Shown in pieces: positions 43,676 to 52,806 of a DNA stretch of 64,000 nucleotides. Location of the stretch: positions 100,952 to 164,951 of the forward strand of contig JBAQMZ010000054.1 in assembly GCA_049303315.1 (NCBI GenBank). Direction: 5' to 3'. The stretch comes from Methanoperedens sp049303315 (GTDB lineage: Archaea; Halobacteriota; Methanosarcinia; Methanosarcinales; Methanoperedenaceae). Below the pieces are notes generated by a model that did no database searches, was not told the origin of the DNA, and saw nothing but the letters and a program-made list of their open reading frames with translations. Position 1 is the first letter of the stretch; every line of letters begins with the position of its first letter. The position numbers and the translations under genes are program-made.

Positions 43676-44338
43676 ATGGCGCTGCCTCCTGCTGAAAAAG
43701 AGCACGTAAAAAAACACTTTGAAGAGATGTCTGGCGATGTGGAGCTAATCGTTTTCACGCAGGAGCTTGAGTGCCAGTTCTGCAAGGAAACACGGGAGCT
43801 TGTGCTTGAGCTTGCAGCATTGTCGCCAAAAATAAAACCAAAAGTCTATGATTTCGTTTTAAATGGTGATGAAGCCCTAAAATACAATATAAAAAAAATC
43901 CCCGCCATTGCAATTGTGGGAAGCTCGGATTACGGCATAAGGTATTATGGCGTTCCCACAGGGTATGAATTATCAGTTCTTGTTGCTGGCATAACAGAAG
44001 TTTCAAAAGGCGTGTCATCTTTACCTGATACCATCAAGAAAAGACTGGCTGAGATAAAAAAGCCGGTTCATATACAGGTATTTGTATCGCCTACGTGCCC
44101 TTATTGCCCGGTAGCGGCAAAGACAGCGTACCAGTTCGCCATCGGGAATGAGTTCATAAGGGCAGATGTAATCGAGATGACCGAATTCCCGCAACTTGTC
44201 CAGAGGTATGGAATTATGAGCACTCCCCATATCGTAATCAATGAGGATACGTCCTTCGTAGGAGCCCAGCCGCCCGAGGTATTTCTTGAGCAGATAGGCA
44301 TAGCATTGCGCCGGGACTTCAATCCGATGTATTCATGA
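43676..44338 (+). CDS. protein disulfide oxidoreductase (two thioredoxin domains)
   Basis: 220 residues made of two thioredoxin folds, each with an active CxxC: CQFC at about 33-36 and CPYC at about 142-145. The cis-proline segments are 'KIPAIAIV' and 'STPHIVIN'. This is the archaeal PDO family that forms and isomerises intracellular disulfides. ATG 43676 chosen; GTG 43667 overlaps the small upstream ORF. The 3' end overlaps the convergent methyltransferase gene by 6 bases. Confidence 0.88.
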   Translation: MALPPAEKEHVKKHFEEMSGDVELIVFTQELECQFCKETRELVLELAALSPKIKPKVYDFVLNGDEALKYNIKKIPAIAIVGSSDYGIRYYGVPTGYELSVLVAGITEVSKGVSSLPDTIKKRLAEIKKPVHIQVFVSPTCPYCPVAAKTAYQFAIGNEFIRADVIEMTEFPQLVQRYGIMSTPHIVINEDTSFVGAQPPEVFLEQIGIALRRDFNPMYS

Positions 44339-44962
44339 AGTTCTTTTCCTGGCCTGGATAATGAATTCATCCGCAAAAAGATTCTTCCACAGCACTGCAA
44401 GCCCGTACCAGAGGAAATTCAACCTCTCCTTGAAAAAATAGACGCTTGGAGTAACATCCAGCCATACAATCCTGTATCCGGATTCCAGTGCAAGCCTTTT
44501 TGCAGAATTGAGATTGTAAAACCGCAGATGCGTCCTGTCAAATACACCGCTTTTTTCATATTCGAATTTCCCAAGAAAAATAGTCATTCTTGAGTACCAG
44601 TTGACTATGTTTGGAACAGAGTAAATTATGGAACCATCAACTTTCAGGTATTTTTTTATATTTATTAAAATTTCAGATGGTTCTCTAAAATGTTCAAGGA
44701 CATTTCCAAGAATGATATAATCGAAAAAACCACACTCATAAGGCAATTCTGCGGTTTCGATATCCATATTCAAGACCTCCACGCATTTGTTCTTTGATAT
44801 GACTGCAAGGTCTTGCTGTTTCTCAATACAATATACCCGGCATTTTTTCTTTGATAGAAGGTTGGCAAGAATACCAGACCCGGAGCCTATTTCCAATACT
44901 TTTGAGCCGGCTGGTATCTGTTCATATATTTTCAAGCGCGAGGTGTAAGTATCGATGTACAT
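44333..44962 (-). CDS. class I SAM-dependent methyltransferase (MetW/UbiE-like)
   Basis: 209 residues. 'VLEIGSGSGILANLLSKK' is motif I, 'VLNMDIETAELPY' and 'FDYIILGNVLEHFREP' motifs II-III, then an unusual C-terminal hydrophobic stretch (about 170-195). The substrate is unknown. Confidence 0.83.
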   Translation of the reverse strand: MYIDTYTSRLKIYEQIPAGSKVLEIGSGSGILANLLSKKKCRVYCIEKQQDLAVISKNKCVEVLNMDIETAELPYECGFFDYIILGNVLEHFREPSEILINIKKYLKVDGSIIYSVPNIVNWYSRMTIFLGKFEYEKSGVFDRTHLRFYNLNSAKRLALESGYRIVWLDVTPSVYFFKERLNFLWYGLAVLWKNLFADEFIIQARKRTS

Positions 44963-45106
44963 AGGTAGATTATATTAATTTTATATTACTCATCAGCATA
45001 ATTTTTAACTATTAACCCATTAAAACAATCTGACAGCTTCAGTATATAACCCTATTCCCGATTCAGGGTAAAAATCGAACAAGATACGGAAAGCTTTTAA
45101 AAAGTA

Positions 45107-45583
45107 TTACTCATCTTTTCTGAATCTAATAGACTTGAAATGGGGTCCTCTCCAGTATACCATTTTTTCGATGTTTATCTGCACAATCACATCGTTTTCC
45201 CCGAGCGGCTTGTTCTCTATTACTTTCTCATACTTGCTTTTAAATTCCATATAGATGTCATAGTATAATTGCAGCGTCTCTTCGGAAAGGAAATAAATCG
45301 GCGCTTTTTCAGTAATCGTGGCTGTGCCCTGCGCCATTACGCCCTCGTTATTGAAAGGGTTTACCGTGTCCCTGATATCGACCGTTATGCTGACGTTAGG
45401 ATTTTCCGATATGTTCTTGACCTTTTTTGATTTATCATTGGTGATGAAGAATATTTTCTGGGAATGTTCATCATATACGAAAAATACAGGTGTCAGATGC
45501 GGCTGGTCATTCCGGTCGCTTGTACAGACATAACCGAAATAATTCCCGTACAATATATTTCGCATCTCAACAGGGATTTTCAT
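45107..45583 (-). CDS. pyridoxamine 5'-phosphate oxidase-like split-barrel protein
   Basis: 158 residues: 'YGNYFGYVCTSDRNDQPHLTPVFFVYD', 'KKVKNISENPNVSITVDIRD', 'GVMAQGTATITEK', 'MVYWRGPHFKSIRF'. This is the flavin/F420-binding split barrel seen in PNPOx and F420-dependent reductases. ATG 45583 starts two bases after the stop of the membrane-fused paralogue upstream, so the two are co-translated. A longer upstream reading would run into that gene. The substrate is unknown. Confidence 0.82.
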   Translation of the reverse strand: MKIPVEMRNILYGNYFGYVCTSDRNDQPHLTPVFFVYDEHSQKIFFITNDKSKKVKNISENPNVSITVDIRDTVNPFNNEGVMAQGTATITEKAPIYFLSEETLQLYYDIYMEFKSKYEKVIENKPLGENDVIVQINIEKMVYWRGPHFKSIRFRKDE

Positions 45584-45585
45584 GG

Positions 45586-46809
45586 TCACACCGGCACGCT
45601 TATCTGTTTTGCCCCTCTCCAGTAAATGATCTTGGCAGGTTTCACTTCCACCAGTATCCTGGAAATGATAGGTGTCAACTGCCATGCTTTTGGCAATTCG
45701 GAAGTTGAATATTTCCTTGTATATTCAGGGTATTTTTTCATGAAAAGATGGAGCGTGGAAAGCATATTAATGAACCGCAGCGGGACATCAAGGACCCCGT
45801 AGATTTTGGTTTCACCCATGAATAAGACAGCCTTGTTTTCGTATATGTTGCTCATATCCCTTTTATCTATTAAAAAAGCGACTTTTTTATTTTTTTTCAA
45901 TGTTTTCAATTTTTTTGCTTCTTTTGATGTATTGAAAAAAATCTTCTGCCCGTCAAAAACATAAACTACCGGCGTAACGTGAGTAATTCCCCGGAGGGAT
46001 GTCCCGATATAAGCGAAACTTGATTCGTTTACAAGATTATAAATATCGGGCGGAAGCCATGGCACTTTTGATATGATGTATGCCGAAATTATCGAAATCA
46101 ATGTTATGAAAACCATGAAAATGAATATACTCGTTATGAGAAAATTATCGGTCTGGAAAAGAGGTATCAGTAGAAGTGAGATTATGCCGAAGAATACATT
46201 ATTAATATCCAGCCTTCGCAATGACCGGAGTTCAGTGTAAGGAGTATGTTCAAGCTCTGTCCTTTTCTCAGCGATTTTTTTAAGCCGAAGCGACCTCCAG
46301 AGAGCCAGGACTGATGTCCATATCCCGAGCCCCATCCTGTAGCATATGTCCCAGATGAGCAAGCTTACAAATAACAATAATATGATATGGGGGCTTTTCC
46401 CGACCCAGTTTTCCAGTAAATCCGGGCCGAAATAGAAAAGGTATAGCATAAACAGGATGAAAATGGCGATTCCGGGTATTGCTTCGTAATGGTTCATGTG
46501 GAAAAGTATTCCTTTATACCGCTCAAGCAAATCATTCTCATCTTTGCTTAACGGCGCCCTGAATTTGCGCAAAGTGGGTCCGAGCTGCAGGATGAGAAGA
46601 CTCCACGATACTGCTACAAGGATGGCAAGCGAGCCATAGAGCAGGGAAACCGTTTTCAGGTTAAAGATAAATCCAAGAATCAAGCCGAGAACCAGGAGAA
46701 AGAACAATTGCAGGAGGATGCTGTACTGGTACGAAACCAGTGAAAAAGGAGGTATCCTGCCTACGATTTCTTCGTAGATCCATTTCATCTCCTTTTTTGT
46801 ATTATCCAT
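45586..46809 (-). CDS. membrane domain fused to a split-barrel (PNPOx-like) domain
   Basis: About 407 residues: five to six membrane helices (roughly 25-45, 48-70, 105-125, 135-155, 200-245), then a cytoplasmic PNPOx-like barrel ('ESSFAYIGTSLRGITHVTPVVYVFDGQ', 'KVAFLIDKRD', 'KAVLFMGETKIYG', 'AKIIYWRGAKQI') very like the separate protein encoded next. I have not met this fusion as a named family. TATA-like TTTATAGG near 46849-46857 (minus strand) places the message start downstream of ATG 46833, so ATG 46809 is preferred. Forms an operon with 45107-45583. Confidence 0.7.
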   Translation of the reverse strand: MDNTKKEMKWIYEEIVGRIPPFSLVSYQYSILLQLFFLLVLGLILGFIFNLKTVSLLYGSLAILVAVSWSLLILQLGPTLRKFRAPLSKDENDLLERYKGILFHMNHYEAIPGIAIFILFMLYLFYFGPDLLENWVGKSPHIILLLFVSLLIWDICYRMGLGIWTSVLALWRSLRLKKIAEKRTELEHTPYTELRSLRRLDINNVFFGIISLLLIPLFQTDNFLITSIFIFMVFITLISIISAYIISKVPWLPPDIYNLVNESSFAYIGTSLRGITHVTPVVYVFDGQKIFFNTSKEAKKLKTLKKNKKVAFLIDKRDMSNIYENKAVLFMGETKIYGVLDVPLRFINMLSTLHLFMKKYPEYTRKYSTSELPKAWQLTPIISRILVEVKPAKIIYWRGAKQISVPV

Positions 46810-46922
46810 ACGAGAACTTAAAATGTAAGGCATGAATAATAAACTTCTCCTATAAATCGCTATCAGAGAACAAATCGATAATGTTATTTATGACAAATAC
46901 AATTGTTAGCTTTGGTGAAAGT

Positions 46923-47420
46923 ATGAGATATATTAAATTATTCCCAATTATCCTTATCATATTATCATTGGCTTTTTTAGGGTGCATTAAGACCCCGGAA
47001 GCCACTCCTATCCCAACAGCCACGCCAACAGCAACCGAGACCGTAAAGCCGACAGCGGTTCCTACAACTCCTGCCCCTACACCGATTCCGACACCTGTCA
47101 GAGTGCCGGCAGTTTACAAGTTTTATGTTCATGATATCGATGGATTTTATAAGGTAAGGGCTCTGAATACAACCCAGATTCCAGAATATACAAATTCAAC
47201 CATCAGGATAAATGCAGGAGATAAGGTCATATGGGAAAGTGAGTCAGAAGATTACACAATTACCATAGTAAGCGAACAGGGGTTGTGGGACAATACAAGC
47301 GCAAAACTAAGATGGGACACCCAGCAGTTCAACTACACATTTACCCAGCCCGGAACATACGGGATATATCTCAGGGAGTTTCCTAAAGTCAAACATCAAA
47401 AAATCATCGTGACCCAATAA
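46923..47420 (+). CDS. lipoprotein with degenerate cupredoxin-like domain
   Basis: 165 residues from ATG 46923 (after GGTGA). Signal peptide with lipobox LAFLGC, a Pro/Thr-rich tether (about 25-60) and a beta-sandwich (TIRINAGDKVIWESESEDYTIT...YTFTQPGTYGIYL) recalling cupredoxins. No cysteine and no Cys-His-Met cluster follow, so no type-1 copper site is visible. Outer-surface protein of unknown role. Confidence 0.68.
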   Translation: MRYIKLFPIILIILSLAFLGCIKTPEATPIPTATPTATETVKPTAVPTTPAPTPIPTPVRVPAVYKFYVHDIDGFYKVRALNTTQIPEYTNSTIRINAGDKVIWESESEDYTITIVSEQGLWDNTSAKLRWDTQQFNYTFTQPGTYGIYLREFPKVKHQKIIVTQ

Positions 47421-47590
47421 ACCTTGAAAATAATGGTCACGAAGAATCATTAAGATTAAATCGTAAAGTTTAACCTTAGAAGATAGGAAGAAAACTTCCT
47501 TACAAAACCATTTTAGTATTGAATTTAAGTCAAAAGAACTAGAATTACTGCATCGGCAGTAAACAGTATCAACAGTTAGGAGGCGGTTTT

Positions 47591-47866
47591 ATACACAAGG
47601 AAGAATTGATTCAGCTACATACACTGATGGTGCAAATGAAGAAGTTTTTTGAGGAAAACGGAAAAGGCGAATTTTCCCATTACCAGTCTCTCCAGATAAG
47701 CCCCATACATGTGCATCGCAGCAAAGCCGAACACAAACACGCAATATTCATCCTCGGTAAAGAAATTGCATCAATAATGGCACACGATGAATTCTCAGGA
47801 GCCGGAAGGACTTCGGTGCGGATGCAGGAACTGGCGAACCGTGCCGGGGAAGAAATGTTGCACTAA
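47591..47866 (+). CDS. UPF0058 family protein with apparent ATA start
   Basis: About 91 residues. The family begins MHKEELIQLH; here the in-frame codons are ATA CAC AAG GAA GAA TTG ATT CAG, and ATA 47591 sits seven bases after AGGAGGCGG. The only normal start is TTG 47606, five codons into the conserved region and without a ribosome site. Body: 'LMVQMKKFFEENG', 'PIHVHRSKAEHKHAIFILGKEIASIM', all UPF0058-like. Function unknown; archaea-specific. Confidence 0.72.
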   Translation: MHKEELIQLHTLMVQMKKFFEENGKGEFSHYQSLQISPIHVHRSKAEHKHAIFILGKEIASIMAHDEFSGAGRTSVRMQELANRAGEEMLH

Positions 47867-47997
47867 AAACGTCTTTTTCTTTTTTTGCCCAGAACATTTC
47901 GAAGCATATATTAGGTACTACAGTAAAAAGTGATTTATTTGATGACCCTTTTTAAAATGAGGAAATTTTTTGGGTTCATCAAAGCGAGGGATATTCA

Positions 47998-48891
47998 ATG
48001 GAACTCAATGGAGTAGAGATAGAAGATACATTCGCGGAAGCATTTCCGATAAAAATAGCAAGAGTATTGATTACAGGAGCCTCAAAGAAATGGGCTCTGG
48101 TTGCAGCACAGGAGGCAACTGGTTTTGGGACTTCTGTTATAATGTGTCCCGCAGAGGCTGGCATTGAAAAGGTGGTCAACGGTGATGAGACCCCTGACGG
48201 AAGACCTGGCGCGTACATCCAGATATGCACATTTGGTTTCAAGGCTCTGGAAGAACAGTTATTAAAACGCCTCGGTCAGTGCGTCCTGACAGCGCCAACC
48301 GCAGCTATGTGGAACGGGCTTCCTGAAGCCGAGAAACAATTCGATACTGGATTTAAGCTCAAGTTCTTCGGCGACGGATTCGAATCCGAGACAAATATCG
48401 GCGGAAGAAAAGCGTATAAGATACCAATGATGCAGGGGGATTTCGTTGCCGAGCATAACATTGGTGCGCAGGACGGCATCGCTGGAGGAAATTTCTTCAT
48501 AATGGCAGATAACCAGATGGCAGCGCTTGCAGCGGCCGAGAATGCGGTGGAATCAATAGCCCAGCAGGACGGGACAATCACTCCTTTCCCTGGCGGAATA
48601 GTGGCAAGCGGCTCGAAGGTGGGTTTTACAAATTATAAATTCATGAAGGCAACCACGAACGAGAAATACTGTCCTTCAATCAAAGCCAAAATCAAAGATA
48701 CGAAAGTGCCAGCAGATGTGAATGCCATATACGAAATCGTGATTAACGGCTTGAGTGTGGAAGCTATCAGCAAATCCATGAAAGCCGGAATAGAAGCGGC
48801 AGTGAAAATCCCGGGTGTTAAAAAGATAAGCGCAGGGAATTATGGCGGTACATTGGGACCGTATAAGTTCAACCTGAAAGAGCTTTTTTAA
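47998..48891 (+). CDS. ftr: formylmethanofuran:tetrahydromethanopterin formyltransferase
   Basis: Transfers the formyl group between methanofuran and H4MPT, in methanogenesis or (reversed) methane oxidation. 297 residues, family length: 'NGVEIEDTFAEAFPIKIARVLITG', 'ATGFGTSVIMCPAEAGIE', 'TPDGRPGAYIQIC', 'TAAMWNGLP', 'GVKKISAGNYGGTLGPYKF'. The ATG follows GCGAGGGATATTCA. Single gene with a hairpin terminator; a strong marker of methanogen/ANME C1 metabolism. Confidence 0.96.
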   Translation: MELNGVEIEDTFAEAFPIKIARVLITGASKKWALVAAQEATGFGTSVIMCPAEAGIEKVVNGDETPDGRPGAYIQICTFGFKALEEQLLKRLGQCVLTAPTAAMWNGLPEAEKQFDTGFKLKFFGDGFESETNIGGRKAYKIPMMQGDFVAEHNIGAQDGIAGGNFFIMADNQMAALAAAENAVESIAQQDGTITPFPGGIVASGSKVGFTNYKFMKATTNEKYCPSIKAKIKDTKVPADVNAIYEIVINGLSVEAISKSMKAGIEAAVKIPGVKKISAGNYGGTLGPYKFNLKELF

Positions 48892-48898
48892 ATATCAG

Positions 48899-48922
48899 AG
48901 GGGCTAAAGCCCCTTTATCTTT
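48899..48922 (+). terminator. hairpin and T-rich tail after ftr
   Basis: AGGGGCT-AA-AGCCCCT hairpin followed by TTATCTTTTT, eight bases after the ftr stop. Confidence 0.72.
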
Positions 48923-48976
48923 TTCAACCAAATAATCTTATAATAAGAAGATTAATTCAGGCATGGGTGAATTATT

Positions 48977-49552
48977 TTGAAAGACATAGTTGAAATAATC
49001 AAAACAAGGCGCTGTGTACGTGAATATAAGGAAGACCAGATTCCCGACGAGGAGATTAAATTCCTCATCGATTGCGCAAGATATGCCCCATCAGGTTTTA
49101 ATATGCAGCCGTGGAGTTTTTTGGTGATAAAAAATAAAGACATTATGCGAAAAATCTCAGAGCAGGGCAAGAAAGCCATGATTCCCTTACTTGAGCCTGT
49201 CAAAAATACCTCAAAGAAAGCCGCGGATTTCCTTGTCTATCTCAAGACAAAGGGCACGGATATGTTCTATAACGCTCCTGTGCTTATCATTATTCTCGGG
49301 AATAAAAGTGCGATGACACCCGACTGGGACTGTGCGATGGCAGCCCAGAACATGATGCTTGCGGCGCATTCAAAGGGCATCGGTAGCTGCTGGATTGGAG
49401 GTGTCCTCCCGGCTCTTATGGATGAAGGGTTTTTGAAAGAGCTGGGCGCGCCCGAGGGCTATAAAGCCGTTGCGCCGCTGATATTCGGGTATCCGAAGGG
49501 TAAGACCGAGGTGCCGGGAAGAAGCGAGCCGGAAATCATCTGGCTAAGATAG
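48977..49552 (+). CDS. nitroreductase-family flavoprotein
   Basis: 191 residues binding FMN: 'IIKTRRCVREYKEDQIPDEEI', 'YAPSGFNMQPWSFLVI', 'CAMAAQNMMLAAHSKGIGSCWIG', 'PLIFGYPKG'. The substrate cannot be told. Starts at TTG 48977, six bases after GGTGAATTATT. Confidence 0.88.
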   Translation: MKDIVEIIKTRRCVREYKEDQIPDEEIKFLIDCARYAPSGFNMQPWSFLVIKNKDIMRKISEQGKKAMIPLLEPVKNTSKKAADFLVYLKTKGTDMFYNAPVLIIILGNKSAMTPDWDCAMAAQNMMLAAHSKGIGSCWIGGVLPALMDEGFLKELGAPEGYKAVAPLIFGYPKGKTEVPGRSEPEIIWLR

Positions 49553-49672
49553 GCTTTCGCGGAGGATTAAAATTGGACAGGATAACAGGATATACAGGAT
49601 TAAAAATTCATCCAGTCAATCATGTTAATCCCGTCTAAAGGTTATCTGCGCCTGCGGTGAATGCTGTATATT

Positions 49673-50335
49673 TCATCTTTTTAGATCGTTTGCATACTCA
49701 TGCGCAAGCCTTACAGGCTCCGGCAGCTTGTGCCCCTTGAGGCATGCCTTCACTATAGAAAGAGAGCTGTCAAGCGAAACCCTGTGACCCGGCGCAACCA
49801 CTATTGCCCTGCTTCGTTTGCCGGATTTAAGGAGCCATCCGACTTTTTTACCTTCATAGATTAGCGGATTCGCCTCGCCGACCTGCGCGGGCTCTTTGCC
49901 CTCGCCGCACAGGATTTTCTTGGTAATACCAATTGTGGGCACATCAAGCGCCACACCGATATGCGTGGCAATACCTGCGCGCTTGGGATGATTGATACCC
50001 GCGCCATCTACAAGCAGGATATCGGGAGGGGTTTTTAATTTTTTAAAAGCGCTCACGATTGCGGGTCCTTCCCTGAAACTCAGGAACGTGGGAATGTAGG
50101 GGTAATTCACAGGCTGGATGGAATAGGCGCGCTCTACGACATCAAGTGAAATGTATTCAATGACCACTATTGCGGAGATGATTTTATCATCTGCGAACGC
50201 CTGGTCCACCCCTCCTATCAGCTTGAGTTCCCCGAAATCATCTTTTATAACTGCTCTTTCAGCGACAAGTCTCTGGGCAGCGAGAAGCGAGCCTCTGGAG
50301 GTATCGGTAGGGAAGAAAGCAGACATAATGGACAT
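49673..50335 (-). CDS. nfi: endonuclease V (deoxyinosine-specific)
   Basis: Nicks DNA 3' of deoxyinosine as repair. 220 residues: 'GGVDQAF' (catalytic Asp 43), 'PYIPTFLSFREGPAIVSAF', 'DGAGINHPKRAGIATHIGVALDVPTIGITK' (motif DGxGxxHPRxxG), 'GHRVSLDSSLSIV'. ATG 50335 or 50326; longer readings are not conserved. Confidence 0.92.
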   Translation of the reverse strand: MSIMSAFFPTDTSRGSLLAAQRLVAERAVIKDDFGELKLIGGVDQAFADDKIISAIVVIEYISLDVVERAYSIQPVNYPYIPTFLSFREGPAIVSAFKKLKTPPDILLVDGAGINHPKRAGIATHIGVALDVPTIGITKKILCGEGKEPAQVGEANPLIYEGKKVGWLLKSGKRSRAIVVAPGHRVSLDSSLSIVKACLKGHKLPEPVRLAHEYANDLKR

Positions 50336-50444
50336 GATAATGCGATTAATATGTACACATGCATAATAACTGCGATGGAAACACGAAATGCCATAAAAAA
50401 TCCGGATACTGCAATTGCAGTATCCTTGAATATTTTTAATTATG

Positions 50445-51122
50445 TTATTCTGCCTTTTTTTCAGCAAATACACCATCATACAGTAATGCTGCAACAACAC
50501 CGCCGATGATGGGACCGATCCAGTACACCAGGTGATTTGCCCAGTATCCTGAAGCAAGGGCCGGACCAAATGTCCTTGCCGGGTTCATTGATGCGCCAGT
50601 AAGGGGTCCCCCTACAAGGATGTCGAACAGAACGACCATACCTATTGCAAAACCTGCAAATCCTGCCGGTGCCCTTTTATCAACGGCTGCACCGAAGATG
50701 GTAAACACCAGCAGGAAGGTCAGTATCGCTTCAACAAGGACTCCTGTGCCGAAACCTACATTTGTTCCAAGACCAGTCGTTCCCAGGTTCACGCCTGCAA
50801 CAGCGGTTGGGTATATCACCGCCAGCGCCATGCCTGCAACGGCTGCGCCTGCAAGCTGTGATATAATGTAAGGAACGGCATCCTTCACATCCATCTTTTT
50901 AGTGGCAACAAGGGCAATTGTAACAGCCGGGTTTATATGAGTACCCGAAATATGTCCCGTGGCATATATCATAGCCATGACCACCAGACCGAATGCAGTG
51001 GCAATCCCGAAAAGACCGAGCGCCCCGTTGGAAATATAGTTGGTTGCTACAGAACCGGCGCCTATGAAGACCAGGGCAAAGGTGCCCACAAATTCGGAAA
51101 TGAGTTTTTTTGAGTCAGTCAT
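50445..51122 (-). CDS. aqpM: aquaporin/MIP channel
   Basis: 225 residues, six helices and two half-helices with NPA boxes 'GTHINPAVTIAL' (about 60-71) and 'GASMNPARTFGPAL' (about 178-190). Archaeal AqpM passes water and possibly glycerol or small gases. ATG 51122 follows AAGAGGTAC. It lies 65 bases downstream of a DUF2193-like gene on the same strand with a weak terminator in between, so expression may be partly coupled. Confidence 0.94.
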   Translation of the reverse strand: MTDSKKLISEFVGTFALVFIGAGSVATNYISNGALGLFGIATAFGLVVMAMIYATGHISGTHINPAVTIALVATKKMDVKDAVPYIISQLAGAAVAGMALAVIYPTAVAGVNLGTTGLGTNVGFGTGVLVEAILTFLLVFTIFGAAVDKRAPAGFAGFAIGMVVLFDILVGGPLTGASMNPARTFGPALASGYWANHLVYWIGPIIGGVVAALLYDGVFAEKKAE

Positions 51123-51148
51123 AATAGTACCTCTTAAGAAAAATGGAA

Positions 51149-51163
51149 AGGGCGAGAAGCCCT
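51149..51163 (-). terminator. short hairpin between the DUF2193-like gene and aqpM
   Basis: AGGGC/GCCCT arms with a 5-base loop, then TTCCATTTTTCTT on the minus strand, about 25 bases after the upstream stop. May attenuate read-through into aqpM. Confidence 0.5.
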
Positions 51164-51187
51164 CTCCAGATTTCTTTTCCCTCAGGT

Positions 51188-52666
51188 TTATACTGCCTCA
51201 GCCCACTGGCAATAGCGGTGAGTTTTAACAAGGTCTGAGGTGGCACATGACTTACATCCTCTTGCAGGGGATCCTGCTGACTCCGGATTCAGTGCAATGA
51301 TGTTAGTCATAAGGGTCGCAGTCACCGGTTCACTGGTAAGCAGGCACGGGAAATCCGCCAGGCGCATGAGTGAAGAGAACCTGACTGTAATGGCGCATGC
51401 CGGGTATGTGTATCTCTGCGGATTGGCAAGCACCTGATTGTTGTCAATCGGGCTCAGGTCAACCTTCACGCCGCCGATAAATCCGCCTTTACCAATGGGT
51501 CTCACCTCAAGCAGATGAGAGCCGCGCTGTATCATGTCCATGAAGTCCACATTATGGAGTTCAGCAGCCGGTCCCCTTGTGGGGTATTGCTGGACATAGT
51601 TGGTGTAGCGCTTTGTCAGCAGGTCTATGACCATTGACGCGGTAAACCCGTCCTTCTCAAGGATATATGCTGCGCCCACTGCCGTGGCCCCGGTTGCGAG
51701 GTTAAGGACTGAATTCGGGCTTTTGAACCCGGCAGCAAGCCCTATCTTTAAGGTATTTTCGAGTACCTGTGTTTCTGCTTCGATTATTGCCATTGTCACA
51801 TCATCCTTGCACATGTTGAACATGGACTGGGAAATATGATGGGCTACATCGCCAACGCAATATGCCGGTACTGTTACTATATTGCCGTAGTGCACACCCT
51901 CCTGCATAGCTGCCTTAATGGTACTTTTCATCTTTTCTTTGTACTCATTCATGTATTTCCTTGTGTTAAAAGAGGTATGCCCGGAATCTTCCATGAGCTT
52001 AACCTGTGCATCCACAGGTTTGTCATATACCATCTGTAACATGGCAATTTCGTCTTCAACTGCCTCAGCAGCCGTTTTTCCCGCTTCCAGTGATGCCTGG
52101 AATGCAGCGCCGATACCATAGGATGTATCCATGCCCCATGATTTGGCGGAAAGGATTGCCTGTTTATGTTTGTCATCGATGTTAAGGGTCTTCAGAATCC
52201 TGTTCACTACATTGCTTGTTGAACCCGGTGAGAATGCAAAGTCAACAACACAAACAGGTCCGTAAAATCCGCCATACCGCCTGACGGATTCTTTTCCTAT
52301 CAATGCCTCATTCTCCGCGATTGCATTGATAAAGACATCCACAGAATCCCTGAAAGACGGATCTTCACCATAGAGGATTTCCAGAATAGGAGGTGTCTGG
52401 TAGTGCTCTACGAAGGGATCGTCTTCAGGTCTGACTGTGTTTGCCAGGCCTTTGAGGATATCATAGTGGGCATTGACCGATTTGACATGCAGGTCAATGA
52501 CAGTCTGGGATTGTCCTTTAGCCGCAGTCATTCCGTTCACCGCATCCACGTATGGTTTTGCGTCGGTGACCTTAAAGTTGGTTCCACGCTTGTTCTTAAT
52601 CGTCTCAACATCAGCTCTCTGGGCTGCCAGAGCTTCATCAATCATTTTTTTGTATATATCTGCCAT
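51188..52666 (-). CDS. DUF2193-like methanogen-type protein
   Basis: 492 residues of soluble, mixed helical protein. I recall this kind of sequence as archaeal DUF2193, found in methanogens, but no activity is known. Visible: 'VCVVDFAFSPGSTSNVVNRIL' (about 130-150), 'ATGATAVGAAYILEKDGFTASM', 'GKGGFIGGVKVDLSPIDNNQVLANP', a C-terminal 'ARGCKSC' pair of cysteines and a final His/Trp-containing 'KTHRYCQWAEAV'. The ATG is preceded by GGTGAATAACC. Its upstream region carries operator-like repeats. Confidence 0.7.
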   Translation of the reverse strand: MADIYKKMIDEALAAQRADVETIKNKRGTNFKVTDAKPYVDAVNGMTAAKGQSQTVIDLHVKSVNAHYDILKGLANTVRPEDDPFVEHYQTPPILEILYGEDPSFRDSVDVFINAIAENEALIGKESVRRYGGFYGPVCVVDFAFSPGSTSNVVNRILKTLNIDDKHKQAILSAKSWGMDTSYGIGAAFQASLEAGKTAAEAVEDEIAMLQMVYDKPVDAQVKLMEDSGHTSFNTRKYMNEYKEKMKSTIKAAMQEGVHYGNIVTVPAYCVGDVAHHISQSMFNMCKDDVTMAIIEAETQVLENTLKIGLAAGFKSPNSVLNLATGATAVGAAYILEKDGFTASMVIDLLTKRYTNYVQQYPTRGPAAELHNVDFMDMIQRGSHLLEVRPIGKGGFIGGVKVDLSPIDNNQVLANPQRYTYPACAITVRFSSLMRLADFPCLLTSEPVTATLMTNIIALNPESAGSPARGCKSCATSDLVKTHRYCQWAEAV

Positions 52667-52717
52667 GGTTATTCACCATTATTTATGACCATTTTCAATA
52701 CAGATAGCGTTTATTTA

Positions 52718-52727
52718 AGACATGTCT
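52718..52727. promoter_or_regulatory. palindrome at the TATA box of the DUF2193-like gene
   Basis: AGACATGTCT, perfect and overlapping a minus-strand TATA-like CTTAAATAA (52711-52719), about 50 bases before ATG 52666. A regulator bound here would block TBP/TFB. Confidence 0.5.
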
Positions 52728-52806
52728 GAAAAAAATATTACACTCTGGACGATGTTTTAGTTAATACATGCCCTATTTATCATTATTAAATATGTATGAA
52801 TTTATG

